NCBI GenBank assembly: GCA_002705055.1
Contig: PAHY01000033.1
Location: 78,522 to 142,521 of the forward strand
Reading direction: 5' to 3'
Origin: Planctomycetota bacterium
Lineage (GTDB): Bacteria > Planctomycetota > UBA1135
DNA length: 64,000 nt
The translations under genes and the position numbers were made by a program. Shown piece by piece: positions 35,101-44,050 of the stretch (position 1 is the stretch's first letter; each line of letters begins with the position of its first letter). The notes below the pieces were generated by a model. That model made no database searches and was not told the origin of the DNA. It saw nothing but the letters and a program-made list of their open reading frames with translations.

Positions 35101-38100
35101 CAGGTACTGCGTGCCGCGGTCTGCCGCCTGGGCGGCGACCGGAATCCCCAGCGTGCGTGCAGCGGCCAGCGCCTGCATGACGCGCGCGCTGGTTTCCGGC
35201 TCGGACTGCTGGCCGTCGCCACCACTCCAGCTCCAGCCGCCGTCCTCGTTCTGGCGGGCGATCAGCGCCACCGTCAGCGACTCTGCGCGTTCGCGCAGCG
35301 CCTGCGCCTGGGGGTGTGCATTGCCCAGGGATTCGAGCATCGCCAAAGCGCGCGTCGCGCCCACGAGGCGCGAAGCCGTCGCCACCTGGGTGGAAACGAT
35401 CCGCTTCTGGCGCAGCTCGTAGAGCGACGCGCGGTCCATGGCGGCGTCCACGACCAGGTCGGCGAGGTCGCTGCCAAAGCTCAGCTCCAGGATGCGGTCG
35501 CGGTAGTCGGCGCCAGCAGGCAAGCTGAGTTCAAACACGCTCTCGGAGCTGAGCACACCGCTGGCAAAGTCGGCGACCTCCATGCCCCAGGGACGCACCA
35601 CGACTTCGTCGGCGGCGCTCGCCAGGAGCTCCGTCTCCCCGAATCGACCGATCGCCTCCAGCTCGAACCGCAGCGAGTCAATCAGCGGCACGCCGGCATC
35701 GAAGCCGAAGGAAACCTCGGCCTGGGAACCGGCCTCGACCGCGACCTGCATCGGCAAGGTCTGCTCGAAGCCCTCGTTGAGGATGCGCAGGCGCAGCTCG
35801 GCTTCGCCATCTTGCTCGGTCAGATTGTGGACCCGAGCCAGCACCACCGGGCGATCGCCTTCGGTGAGCGTCCGCGGGGTACGCATCTCAACGAAGAACG
35901 GCGCCCGCGAGATCAGCGATGCCGTGGCTTCGCCGAAGTGATCCTGTTCGCCCACACCGCGCGCGGTGAGGCGCCATGCCGTGCTGCGCTCAGGCATCGT
36001 GAAGCGCAGCTCAGCGAGGCCCTCGTCATTGGAGACGACGGCCGGGGTCCAGAAAGCGAGGCCATCGTCGATCCAGCTGACCATCTCGCCGGCCGCGGCC
36101 TCTTCCATCTCGAACATCTCCTCGAGGCCAAGTCCGAACTTGTTGGCGTACTTGGCGCGACCACGGCCAGCGCGGCCGCCGAACTTCCCGCCAGCGCCGC
36201 CGCCGATCCCGATCGTCTCGTTCCACATCTCGCTGGCAAAGTCCGCGTTGGGATCGATGCGCGGCGCGGCGAAGTACGCCCCGGCCGAAGGCTCGAGACC
36301 AGCGCTCAGCCGCACCGATTCGCGTTCGACCGGCTCAAACGCATCGAAAGCCATCTGCTGCTGCAGCTCGGAGCGCAGGACCGCGCGGTCCCGTTCCCAC
36401 TCCTCGCTGGCCTGCGCCCGGCGCTGCTCCGCGAGCAGAACTTCGGCGATGTCCTCCGTCCGCCCTTGGTAACGGAACTCACAGGAGCTGGTGGTCTGGA
36501 AGCCGACGAAGCGCCGCGCGTCCTGCGCGAAGTAGCCGTCGATGCTCGGAAGACCTTCGGCAAACTGCGCGAAGACCGACTCATCGACCACCGCCAGCGA
36601 GACCTCGGCGCGCACCGGGTTGCCGAGCTCGTCCACGATCTCGAGGTCGACGACCGCCTCTTCGCCCGGCTGGACTTCCTCCTGACGCGGCTTGACCGCG
36701 ACGCGCAGGCGGCGCTCCAGCTCAAAGTCGCTGGCCGCCGTGTGGAAGCGGTTGCCATCCATCAGCGCGAGGCTCAAGCGGAAGTTCGGTGCGAGCTTCG
36801 CGTCCATCACCAGGGACAGCGGATTGACTCCCTGCTCCAGTTCCAGCAGGCGGTACTGCAGGATGCGCTCTCCCTCGAGGGTGAGCAGCGCCAGCCCGGA
36901 CTCGGTGCGGTTGACCAGACGAAGGTCCAGGTCAGAGCCGACCGGAAGCGTGTTGCTGTCCGCGAGGATGCGCAGCCGCTGCGCATCGGCCTCGCCGGAG
37001 ACGAACAGCGTCGTCTCGGCGACCACCGGGTTCCCGAAGCGATCCAGACCCCGCGCGCGGACGATGTAGTTGCCGCCCTCTTCCAGCTGAAGCGGCAAGG
37101 AGGCTTGGCCGCGTTCGTCGGTGGAGACCTCTGCTTCGGTGGTGGTGATGTCTGCCCAGCCACCCTGTGCATTCAGGACGCGATGCAGCACCTCGACCGC
37201 CAGATCGCGCGCGACCGGTTCGCCCGCGGCGTCGCTGGTGAAGAGCTTGACGTCAAAGCTCGAGCCCGCCAGGACCACCGTGTGGTCGGCGCGCAGCCCG
37301 ATCGAGTAGCCCAGCTCGGAAACTGGAACACCGGCGCTGATCTGCACCCCTTCTTCGGGGAGCGCCGCCGAAACCTGCAGGAAGCGCGAGCCGACGAGGT
37401 CGCGCGTCTCCACCTGGAACGGGAAACGACCCTCCGCATCGGTGCGCGCATGAAGCTCGCGGCCATCCGGCAGGCGCAGATGCAGCGGCGTGTCCACGAT
37501 CGGTTCGCCGTAGTAGTAGTTGGCCTGAGCGACCCCGTGCACCACCTCGCCGCGGTAATAGACCGGCTGGTCAAACTCGATGTCGAGGGCGACCGTCTTC
37601 AGCTCAAACTCCTGAACCTGGAAGCGGCCCTGGTAAGTCGCGCCGGATGGGCGCGACAGACGCACCGTCCAAGTCCCCAGCGGCGCCGCCAGCGGCAGGA
37701 TCAGCTCATCGTGCACCGTGCCGAACTCGCTCAGCGCGAGTCGCCGCGAACGCACCAGCCGGCCCTCGCTGTCCAGCACCTCGGCGAGGTACTCGGTCCC
37801 CGCTTCGAACCCAAAGCGACCGTCCACGACCTCGCGCAGCACACCGCGCCAATGAACGCGCTGGCCCGGGCGATAGGCGCTGCGGTCGGGGTAGACGTAA
37901 CCGCGCGGCTGCAGGCCCTGCGACAGGCTGAGCGACGCGACCGACAGACCATCCGACGCGTAGTGGCCGTCCTCCTGCGCGAGCACGCGCAGCTCGGGGC
38001 GCTCCACCAGGTCAGAAAGTTCCAGACGTGCGACGCCATCGCGCGCGGTCTCGAGCACGTGCAGGCTCGGCGCACCCCCGGCGGGATCCGGCAGCGCAAG

Positions 38101-40257
38101 CAACACTTCCACACCCGAGGCGGGCTTCTGCTTGACCATGTCCTGCACGTAGACGAAGAACTCGCGGCGCGAGGACTTCACGATCATGTCCAGATCGCTG
38201 CGCACGACCAGCGTCGTGGCGCGACGCTCGCCGTCATCGACCGAAACCGCCCAGACGCCCGCCTCTTCGATCGGCAGATCGATCTGCTGACGAATCGGCT
38301 TGTACTCCTCGTAATCCTCCACCGCGACGGTCAGCGTGCGATCCGCCGCGATCAGATCCAGGTCGAGATCCTCGATGCGCTGGTGCGTCAGATGCTTGCG
38401 GAAGTACGCCTGCAGGTCGAGGCGGTACAAGCGCACCGTCAGCTCCTCGGTGTTGCGCAGCTGCACCGCCACCTGGGCCGTCTCATGGCTGCGCCACACG
38501 CGCGGCGTCTCGACCGCGAGGGTGGTCTCGGTCATCGCCGCCAGGCGCTCGCGCGCGGCATGCTGATGCGCGCCAAAGTTGCACTGGGTGTAGGCGTGGA
38601 TCGCCTCTTCCAGTTCCTGGAGTTCGTTCTCGTACAGCACCCCGATCGAATAAAGCGCATGCGAGGCTTCGTTCGTGTTCGGGTACTTGCGCGCGAGACG
38701 CTGCCAGGTGTCGATCGCCGAGCGCCAGGAAGGCAGGGCCTGCTCCTGCGCGTCGGGCTGTTCGCCCAGCAACGCGCGCGCCTCATCGGCGTGCATCTTG
38801 CCCAGATCAAAGGCGATCCGGCGGGCGCGCGGGTCGAGCGGATACTTGACCAGGAAACCCTGCCAAGCGATGCGAGCAGCAACCCACTCCTTCCTGGAGC
38901 GATGCAGCTCGCCGATCGCGTATTCGGCGTCGATGGTCGCCTGCTGCGCTTCCGCCCACTCGGCGCCGGTCGGGTAGCGACCGACGTAATCTTGGAAGAC
39001 CGGGATGGCCTCGGCCGGCTGGCCCAGCGCGACGAGCATCTGGCCTTGGCGGAACAGCGCCAGCTGGCGATAACGCGCGTTGCCTTCGATCGTCTCCTGG
39101 TCCAGTCCTTGCGGATCTTCCCAGGCGATCATCTTCGCGTAGGCCGCGCGCGCTTCTTCAAAGCGCGCCGCCTCGCGGTAGGCCTCGGCGATGTCGAAGT
39201 GGGCGCGCCCCACCTGCCGGTGCTCCGGCATGGCCTGAATCAGACGCTCCAGGGCTGCGACGCGCAGCGCGAGCTGCTGGCCATTGCCGCTGTAGGTCTG
39301 AGCAATCGCGTAGCGCGCGCGTCCTTCGTACTCGGCGGCCTGCTTGCGCGTTTCCTCGTCGGCGCTCTCCAGGAAGCGACCCAGTTCCTTGGCGAAGCCG
39401 TCCGCTTCCCCGGCGCGGGCATCACTGAGAAGCGCGACCAGATCTTCCAGCGCGTAGCGAGACGGCAGCGTCTCGCCCAGCTGCTTCAGCACTTCGGCGA
39501 GCTGCAAGCGAGCTTCCAGAGCGCGCAGCCCGGTCACCTCCAGCTTCTCCCCGAACTCGGCGAGGTAGACCTGCCAGGCGCCGCGCGCGGCGTTCCAGTT
39601 GGCCAGCTTCTCGGCGCAGTTCGCGATGCCCCAGGACGCCTCCGCGCGCTGCGCGGGCGGGACCTCGAGCTCGAGTACCTTCTGGTACAGGGTCCAGGCG
39701 CGGCCGTATTCCGGCTCGGGCATGCCCGGCTGGTTCGGATCGCGCGGCGTTGCCAGGAGCCGAGCAAAGCGCAGATAGATCTCCGCCAGCTCGCTTTGCC
39801 GCTCCGCCGAAAGCAGCCGCTCGGCCTCGGCCTCGTAGATCGCCTCGGCTTCCGCCATCCGCCCGGCGGCGCGCAGCAGATCGGCGCGGAAGAAGCGCGC
39901 CTTGTGCACCCAGGGCCCTTCGCCGAACTCGGCCTGGACCCGATCCAGCGCCCGCAGCGCCTCGTCCATCCGATCGCCCTCGGCGAGCACGCGCGCCTTC
40001 AGATAGAGCCAGCCGTCCGCCTGTTCGGCGTCGCGCTCGATCAGCGCGTCCAGCTGGCGCAGCGCCTTCGAGGTCTCGCCGGACATCATCGCCTGACGCA
40101 GCGCCTCCGGAATCGGCGGCAGTCCGTCCTGAGCCTGCTGCTCCTCGGCCGGCCGCGGGTCCTCGGCCGAGTTCTGCGCCGCCCCGAGGGCCTGGCTACT
40201 CCCGGACAGAGCGAGGATCAGAAGAAGAAAGAACCGGCAAATGAGCGATTGGTACAT
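32182..40257 (-). CDS. Giant TPR / alpha-2-macroglobulin-like protein
   Basis: 2691 residues from the ATG at 40257, which opens a signal peptide (MYQSLICRFFLLLILAL). Approximate order: TPR array 50-570; macroglobulin-type beta domains from about 575 (R-L-Y-R-L-D-L), including D-R-x-x-Y-R-P-G; the A2M core start F-W-T-P-A-V-V near 1400; helical thioester-domain-like barrel about 1590-1900 (D-G-G-W-S-W-S-G-G near 1680); a receptor-domain-like part; a second TPR array about 2095-2430; then a module resembling the one at 575; Pro/Thr linker and charged tail. The C-x-E-Q thioester is absent. Bacterial A2Ms trap proteases in the periplasm; here a scaffold or non-covalent inhibitor role is more likely. 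Confidence 0.88.
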   Translation of the reverse strand: MYQSLICRFFLLLILALSGSSQALGAAQNSAEDPRPAEEQQAQDGLPPIPEALRQAMMSGETSKALRQLDALIERDAEQADGWLYLKARVLAEGDRMDEALRALDRVQAEFGEGPWVHKARFFRADLLRAAGRMAEAEAIYEAEAERLLSAERQSELAEIYLRFARLLATPRDPNQPGMPEPEYGRAWTLYQKVLELEVPPAQRAEASWGIANCAEKLANWNAARGAWQVYLAEFGEKLEVTGLRALEARLQLAEVLKQLGETLPSRYALEDLVALLSDARAGEADGFAKELGRFLESADEETRKQAAEYEGRARYAIAQTYSGNGQQLALRVAALERLIQAMPEHRQVGRAHFDIAEAYREAARFEEARAAYAKMIAWEDPQGLDQETIEGNARYRQLALFRQGQMLVALGQPAEAIPVFQDYVGRYPTGAEWAEAQQATIDAEYAIGELHRSRKEWVAARIAWQGFLVKYPLDPRARRIAFDLGKMHADEARALLGEQPDAQEQALPSWRSAIDTWQRLARKYPNTNEASHALYSIGVLYENELQELEEAIHAYTQCNFGAHQHAARERLAAMTETTLAVETPRVWRSHETAQVAVQLRNTEELTVRLYRLDLQAYFRKHLTHQRIEDLDLDLIAADRTLTVAVEDYEEYKPIRQQIDLPIEEAGVWAVSVDDGERRATTLVVRSDLDMIVKSSRREFFVYVQDMVKQKPASGVEVLLALPDPAGGAPSLHVLETARDGVARLELSDLVERPELRVLAQEDGHYASDGLSVASLSLSQGLQPRGYVYPDRSAYRPGQRVHWRGVLREVVDGRFGFEAGTEYLAEVLDSEGRLVRSRRLALSEFGTVHDELILPLAAPLGTWTVRLSRPSGATYQGRFQVQEFELKTVALDIEFDQPVYYRGEVVHGVAQANYYYGEPIVDTPLHLRLPDGRELHARTDAEGRFPFQVETRDLVGSRFLQVSAALPEEGVQISAGVPVSELGYSIGLRADHTVVLAGSSFDVKLFTSDAAGEPVARDLAVEVLHRVLNAQGGWADITTTEAEVSTDERGQASLPLQLEEGGNYIVRARGLDRFGNPVVAETTLFVSGEADAQRLRILADSNTLPVGSDLDLRLVNRTESGLALLTLEGERILQYRLLELEQGVNPLSLVMDAKLAPNFRLSLALMDGNRFHTAASDFELERRLRVAVKPRQEEVQPGEEAVVDLEIVDELGNPVRAEVSLAVVDESVFAQFAEGLPSIDGYFAQDARRFVGFQTTSSCEFRYQGRTEDIAEVLLAEQRRAQASEEWERDRAVLRSELQQQMAFDAFEPVERESVRLSAGLEPSAGAYFAAPRIDPNADFASEMWNETIGIGGGAGGKFGGRAGRGRAKYANKFGLGLEEMFEMEEAAAGEMVSWIDDGLAFWTPAVVSNDEGLAELRFTMPERSTAWRLTARGVGEQDHFGEATASLISRAPFFVEMRTPRTLTEGDRPVVLARVHNLTEQDGEAELRLRILNEGFEQTLPMQVAVEAGSQAEVSFGFDAGVPLIDSLRFELEAIGRFGETELLASAADEVVVRPWGMEVADFASGVLSSESVFELSLPAGADYRDRILELSFGSDLADLVVDAAMDRASLYELRQKRIVSTQVATASRLVGATRALAMLESLGNAHPQAQALRERAESLTVALIARQNEDGGWSWSGGDGQQSEPETSARVMQALAAARTLGIPVAAQAADRGTQYLLASFQAASQRENERKAVLLYALALHGRGDFGTANRLHRLRNELSPAALAYTALALLEMDRRPMAVEIAELLATKVDGQQGASVVANRAFHRSRLEMTALAALVLQEAMPRSEATRQAMDWLLDHRPWFEDRGRGIATAAVANWVAASQPEPGDVSVIVEIDGSSMEIELKKGEFNGFSTDGIDADRVRVRLEVRGRSRPYFQATLRAFTRDLSERSHRDFRVTRHLYEAEQPLYAGRRIQTGFGVLERSGEGWHNEVSELERGGASRVNLQWYHSPRDLREESDWPYLAMRVPLPAGTHVLPDSVRGNFDRFQIRDHELVVYLGQHRGSGWMEYKLIGTVPGSYRTLPVRIDDLADPSRFALGQPAELTVLPRGRASTDDYRATPDELYHLGLAALEQGDEEMAYGLLTQLYDGFGSNLRDRNLAMAAGKLLFLAIDRGTANEVVRYFEVLKEKDPALNIPFDKVLSVGRAYRELEEYERALLIFRATIEESFGKDLKVAGTLEAQGEPSGAIGVLERLWLEFPDLPVVVETYLTLSDKLLTLAPRAHEVPGLVASKLGRAELTKAGIALLQRFLAIYHEDPLAPEAGLNLVAAFLDLEDFETGVVLAQEFSGRYAKPRFKDAFRYSEAVAQWYLGKEDNAVRTLRNIVEARYEAPDGSTKPSENRELALYILAQIHHAKRKFDEAAEYYSQVETVFADAREVLAGFRAKQIGFDEVTEVQPGKAAEIELRYRNIGEAELLVYRVDLMTLYLRERNLSQITAVNLAGIAPTQRKQVKLDSETGMREAKEQVRLKLDDPGAYLVICRGDELHTSGLVLVSDIELEVEEDLGARRLRIQALDRKKEGFVRDVDVRVVGSQGGDFVTGRTDPRGMFVAEGVAGTTTVIARYDDHHYAFFRGTRVGPPPPATPSTPSTPGQSGAPRTQGLQQLEAGDYLDNVFRFNVENQAGRAQRLSEEMQRERKGVSVGQTRAK

Positions 40258-40430
40258 TCCTGAAAGCTTGTTTCTGGGCGGGCGGGGCGCTTCGGGCGGA
40301 GCGCGGTTCCAGCCTAACGGGTGGAGGCCCTGCCTGGGTTCGACCCTTTCCCAACGCCGAGGCCCGCCGCGACTTGGGTGCATTTCCGGCTCCGGGCAGA
40401 GGACGCTGGAAATCGTCCCCTCCCCCGATC

Positions 40431-40436
40431 TAGACT
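40431..40436 (+). promoter_or_regulatory. -10-like hexamer before the MarR gene
   Basis: TAGACT, 7 nt before the GTG at 40444, the same geometry as other genes here. No -35 visible. Confidence 0.35.
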
Positions 40437-40443
40437 CGCCCCC

Positions 40444-41106
40444 GTGATCAGTCCCTCGAAGCCCAGCAAGGCCCTGGCCCCGGTCGACTCGCCCCCGGCG
40501 AAGACCGAGTCAGCCGACGCCAAGACGCTCGCCGAGCGTCGCGGTGTGGACCCTGCCGTGCTCGAGGAACAGGCCGGGCAGCAGACCGAGGCCAAGCCGG
40601 CCCGTCAGCTCAGCGAGCCCCCGCAGGTGCAGCCTGAAACCCGGGCCGCCTCCAGCTCCGCCGCGCGCGAAATCGGCGGCAATTGCATCGGCTTCCGTCT
40701 GCGCCTGCTCGACCGCGTGGTGGCGCGCATCTATGACGATGCATTGCGCGCACATGAGCTGCGCCGCACCCAGCTCGACCTGCTGGCCGCGCTGCAGCGC
40801 TTTGGCCCGGCCTCGCCGGCCCAGCTGATCCGCATCCTCGGTCTCGAGAAGTCTTCGCTGTCGCGCAATCTGCGCCGACTGATCAAGCGCGACTTCGTCG
40901 CCGAGCTGCCCGGCGCGGATCGCCGCTGCCATCTGCTCGACCTCACCGAAGATGGTCACCGTCAGCTCAGCTCGGCCCTCCCGGATTGGCAGCGCGCCCA
41001 GACCGAGGTCGAACAACTACTCGGCGACGAATCCGGCGAAGCGATCCGTCGCATGGCGCGTCACTACTGGCAGTCGACCAGCCAGGCGGAAGAGTCCGCC
41101 CGCTAG
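40444..41106 (+). CDS. MarR-family transcriptional regulator
   Basis: 220 residues from the GTG at 40444. The first 70 residues are Pro/Ala/Ser-rich and probably disordered. The winged-helix domain follows: L-R-R-T-Q-L-D-L-L-A-A-L, S-P-A-Q-L-I-R-I-L-G-L-E-K-S-S-L-S-R as the DNA-reading helix, then the wing with P-G-A-D-R-R-C-H-L-L-D-L-T-E-D-G. C-terminal helix for dimerisation. The long N-terminal extension is unusual for MarR. Targets unknown; the neighbouring divergent giant gene across a 186-base gap is a candidate. Its TAG stop shares CTAG with the convergent DUF389 gene. Confidence 0.85.
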   Translation: MISPSKPSKALAPVDSPPAKTESADAKTLAERRGVDPAVLEEQAGQQTEAKPARQLSEPPQVQPETRAASSSAAREIGGNCIGFRLRLLDRVVARIYDDALRAHELRRTQLDLLAALQRFGPASPAQLIRILGLEKSSLSRNLRRLIKRDFVAELPGADRRCHLLDLTEDGHRQLSSALPDWQRAQTEVEQLLGDESGEAIRRMARHYWQSTSQAEESAR

Positions 41107-42092
41107 ATCCACCAGGCGATCGCGAGCGTCGCCAGCAGGGACGCGCCCCAGAAGATCAGCGCGGCATGCGCAAGCCGCACGGATGCGCGCTGCTCCCACC
41201 AGGTGCGCGGCCGCACGCGACGCCAAAGGAAGACGCACACGGCCGAGAGGTTGACGCACACCACGTTGGCCCAGATCAGCATCGCGGCCCGACCGGCGAG
41301 CGCGAACTCACCTGAGGTCAGGAACAGCGCCGCCGTCGCGAGCGGCGGCAGCAGCGCGACGGCGACCATGACCCCGACTAGCGTGGCGGACACACCCGAC
41401 GTGAACGCCAGCGCGCCCGCGGCGCCGGAAGCCAGCGCGAGCAGCAGGTCGGATGGACTGACTTTTGCGCGCGCAGCGAGCTCGCCGATGCTGGGGTCGG
41501 CCTCGTAGACCAGGCCGAGCACGAGCACCGACAGCAGCGCCAGCACCACTCCTTCCAGGTTGCGCACCAGCGACTGCCGCAGCAGCTTGCGATCGCCCAA
41601 GGTCGTCGCCAGCGCGAGCGCCATGTTGGGACCCAGGAGCGGCGCGATCACCATGGCGCCGATCACGACCGCGGGACTGTCCTGGACCAGTCCGATGGTC
41701 GCCACGATGGCCGAGAGGACGACCGTGGTGCGATAGACCGGGCCGCCTTCCACGCTGGCGCGCAGCGTGGCTTGCAGCTCTTCGCGGGCAATCCGCCTCG
41801 CTTGCTGGGCCTTCTCCTCATCGCTGGGCGATTCGATCTGCTCGCCTTGGGGCGTCGGCAACACCGCCGCGACCGGCAGCACGACTGCGTGGAAGCTGAT
41901 GTCGCCGGACAGCTGCTTCTGCAGACCATCCAGCACGGATTCGACCTCGTCCGCTGCGACGACGATGCGATGCAGCGAACTGCCATCGGGGCCATCGAAC
42001 CAGCTCCAGATCGGCACCCGCTCCCCCAGCACTTCCTTGAGAATCTCTCGCCCCCGTTCGGGGAGGCGAATCTCGAGGCAGCGCTGCGTCAT
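41103..42092 (-). CDS. DUF389 (TIGR00341-type) membrane protein
   Basis: 329 residues. An N-terminal soluble domain of about 100 residues (C-L-E-I-R-L-P, then H-R-I-V-V-A-A-D-E-V-E) is followed by six or so membrane segments with the family-typical stretch S-P-A-V-V-I-G-A-M-V-I-A-P-L-L-G-P and, later, T-S-G-V-S-A-T-L-V-G-V-M-V-A-V-A-L-L-P-P. Function of the family is not established. Ten bases separate it from the upstream M28 peptidase gene on the same strand, so they may be co-transcribed. Confidence 0.88.
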   Translation of the reverse strand: MTQRCLEIRLPERGREILKEVLGERVPIWSWFDGPDGSSLHRIVVAADEVESVLDGLQKQLSGDISFHAVVLPVAAVLPTPQGEQIESPSDEEKAQQARRIAREELQATLRASVEGGPVYRTTVVLSAIVATIGLVQDSPAVVIGAMVIAPLLGPNMALALATTLGDRKLLRQSLVRNLEGVVLALLSVLVLGLVYEADPSIGELAARAKVSPSDLLLALASGAAGALAFTSGVSATLVGVMVAVALLPPLATAALFLTSGEFALAGRAAMLIWANVVCVNLSAVCVFLWRRVRPRTWWEQRASVRLAHAALIFWGASLLATLAIAWWI

Positions 42093-42101
42093 GACCGGGG
42101 T

Positions 42102-43613
42102 TTACTCCGACTCGGACTGCGAAGCGAGCGCCGCCTGCTCGCAGTTGGCGAAGATCGACAGCCAGTACGCCATCGTGACCGCGCCGAGCTGCAGCTCGCG
42201 CGGGTTCACGTTGTCGAGCCGGTCGAGCGCGCTGTGGTGGTAATCGAAGTAGCGCTCGTCGTTGACCTTGAGGCTCGAGACAAAGCAGCCGTAATCACGC
42301 AGCGGCCCGATATCGGCGCCGCCGCCGCCGGCGAACAGGCGCTCGGCGCCGACGGATGACAGCGGGAAGCCGAGGGGCTGCAGCCGATCGATCACATCAC
42401 GCGGCCGAGCGAGACCGATGCCGCGCGGGCCGAGACCGCCGCTATCCGATTCCATCGCCACGAAGTGCGCGCCCCCCTCGCCGTGCTTGGCCGCGTAGCC
42501 GCGTGCACCCGCCAGCCCGTTCTCCTCGTTGGCGAACAGTACAACGCGGATCGTGCGCCGCGGGCGGAAGCCGTTTTCGATCAGTAGGCGTGCGGCCTCG
42601 ACCGATTGCACGCAGCCGGCGCCGTCATCGTGCGCGCCGACCCCGGTCTCCCAGGCATCGAGGTGTCCGCCGACCACGACAAGCTCATCGCGCAGGTCGC
42701 CGCCGGGAATCTCGCCGATGACGTTCCACTGTTCGACGTCCGGCAGGGTCTCGGCTTCCAGCTCGAGCGTGACGCGCACGGTTCCCTGCTTCAGCGCGGC
42801 CGAGAGTTTGTCGGCCGAAATCAAGCCCAACGCGGCGGCCGGAATCTTGTCGCCGTCTTCGTCGTAGCCCATCGCCCCGGTGTGCGGGTAGTCGTCCAGC
42901 TTGGTGCTCATCGAGCGCACCAGCACGCCGACCGCGCCGTGCTTGACCGCCTCGCGCGCGCCCCGGGTGCGCTGGCCGACCGCTTCACCGTAAGCGGCGC
43001 CGGTGGTGCGCGCGGTGGCGCGCATCGGCCGATTGAAGAACGCGATCTTGCCGCTCAGCGCGTCGCCGATGTCGGCCAGGCCCTCAAGGCCGTCGACCTC
43101 AACCACTTCCGCGGTGATCCCACCCGGGCCGGTGCCGATCGTGCCGCCCAAGGCGGTGACCGCGAGATCGATCCGGCTGCCATCGGCAGCCTCTGCGACG
43201 CAGCGCTCGACCTCGCCGCGCACCCAGCGAGGCACCATGACGGGCTCCAGCCGGACGTTCTCCAGTCCAGCCTGGATCATCGTGTCGAAGGCCCAGTCCG
43301 CCGCCTTCTCGTAACCCGCCGAACCCGACAGCCGCTTGGGGGCCACGGTGCAGAGCTCGGTCAGGTACTGCCAGGCGCGGCCCGACGACAGACCGCGGTC
43401 GAGCAGCCAGTTGCCGCGCTCGCGCAGCTCTTCATCGGCCGGGATCGACATGGCCGCGCGATCCCACGCGCCGGTCGGCGGCGCAGCGCCGCCCGCCGGG
43501 GCTCCGGCTTCGGGCTCTTCGGCCTGAGTCGGATTCCCTTCCGCCTCGGCGCCCGTCTCATCGGAACACGCGCCGAGCAGGCCGAGAAGCAACAGGAGGG
43601 CGGCGTTTCTCAT
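42102..43613 (-). CDS. M28-family zinc peptidase lipoprotein
   Basis: 503 residues from the ATG at 43613, chosen because it starts a lipoprotein signal (L-L-G-A-C, Cys16). A low-complexity Ala/Glu/Gly linker follows. A PA-like insert lies near the middle, and the M28 metal set is seen: G-G-H-L-D-A-W, G-A-H-D-D-G-A-G, F-A-N-E-E-N-G, E-S-D and a final H-H-S-A-L-D. It is an aminopeptidase or carboxypeptidase acting at the cell surface or in the periplasm. A TATGAT hexamer 9 nt before the ATG is a good -10. Confidence 0.9.
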   Translation of the reverse strand: MRNAALLLLLGLLGACSDETGAEAEGNPTQAEEPEAGAPAGGAAPPTGAWDRAAMSIPADEELRERGNWLLDRGLSSGRAWQYLTELCTVAPKRLSGSAGYEKAADWAFDTMIQAGLENVRLEPVMVPRWVRGEVERCVAEAADGSRIDLAVTALGGTIGTGPGGITAEVVEVDGLEGLADIGDALSGKIAFFNRPMRATARTTGAAYGEAVGQRTRGAREAVKHGAVGVLVRSMSTKLDDYPHTGAMGYDEDGDKIPAAALGLISADKLSAALKQGTVRVTLELEAETLPDVEQWNVIGEIPGGDLRDELVVVGGHLDAWETGVGAHDDGAGCVQSVEAARLLIENGFRPRRTIRVVLFANEENGLAGARGYAAKHGEGGAHFVAMESDSGGLGPRGIGLARPRDVIDRLQPLGFPLSSVGAERLFAGGGGADIGPLRDYGCFVSSLKVNDERYFDYHHSALDRLDNVNPRELQLGAVTMAYWLSIFANCEQAALASQSESE

Positions 43614-43622
43614 CACGCCGCG

Positions 43623-43628
43623 ATCATA
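43623..43628 (-). promoter_or_regulatory. -10-like hexamer before the M28 peptidase gene
   Basis: TATGAT on the minus strand, 9 nt before the ATG; close to the TATAAT consensus. No -35 seen. Confidence 0.45.
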
Positions 43629-43633
43629 GGCGC

Positions 43634-44050
43634 TCAGGCGCGACGCAATGCCTCGGCCTCGAGCTTCCGGGTCTCGGCCTGGCGATAGCGCGTGCGCATC
43701 ACCGGATAGAGCCCGCCGAAGACGGCCGACATGATCAAACCCAAGAGCAGGAAAGGGTAGTAGACGACGTAAGGCTGGCCGACGAGGAGCCCGACCAGGC
43801 CCGCGGCGAGCAGAACCACGCCGACCACCGCCGTCACCAGGAAGGCCGGCAGGACAAAGCCGCGCCCTTTGCCCTGCTGAGCAAGCGGGCCGCCGACGCC
43901 GCCCAGGATGCCGCCCAGCACGCCGACGCCGGCGCCGCCATAGGCGCCCAGGTAGACGCCAAATTCCTCGGAGAACCAGGGCGCGACCTCGTTTGCGGCT
44001 TCGGTCTGGCTCAGGAGCAGGTCGGAAATCAGGGAGAGCGTGTCGATCAT
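43634..44050 (-). CDS. Small integral membrane protein
   Basis: 138 residues with a Gly-rich hydrophobic segment (about 36-55), a second (about 68-90) and a third (about 93-115), then a basic helical end. No known family. Its start overlaps the stop of the DUF2089-type regulator by 4 bases, so the pair is co-translated and the regulator probably controls or responds to this protein. Confidence 0.78.
   Translation of the reverse strand: MIDTLSLISDLLLSQTEAANEVAPWFSEEFGVYLGAYGGAGVGVLGGILGGVGGPLAQQGKGRGFVLPAFLVTAVVGVVLLAAGLVGLLVGQPYVVYYPFLLLGLIMSAVFGGLYPVMRTRYRQAETRKLEAEALRRA

Noticed and set aside
32938..40263. A 2441-codon open frame on the plus strand, antisense to the giant A2M-like gene
   Set aside because: The minus-strand frame carries TPR and macroglobulin motifs and a signal peptide. 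The plus-strand translation is rich in Arg, His and Gln with no domain; long antisense frames are expected in GC-rich genes with few A/T third bases.
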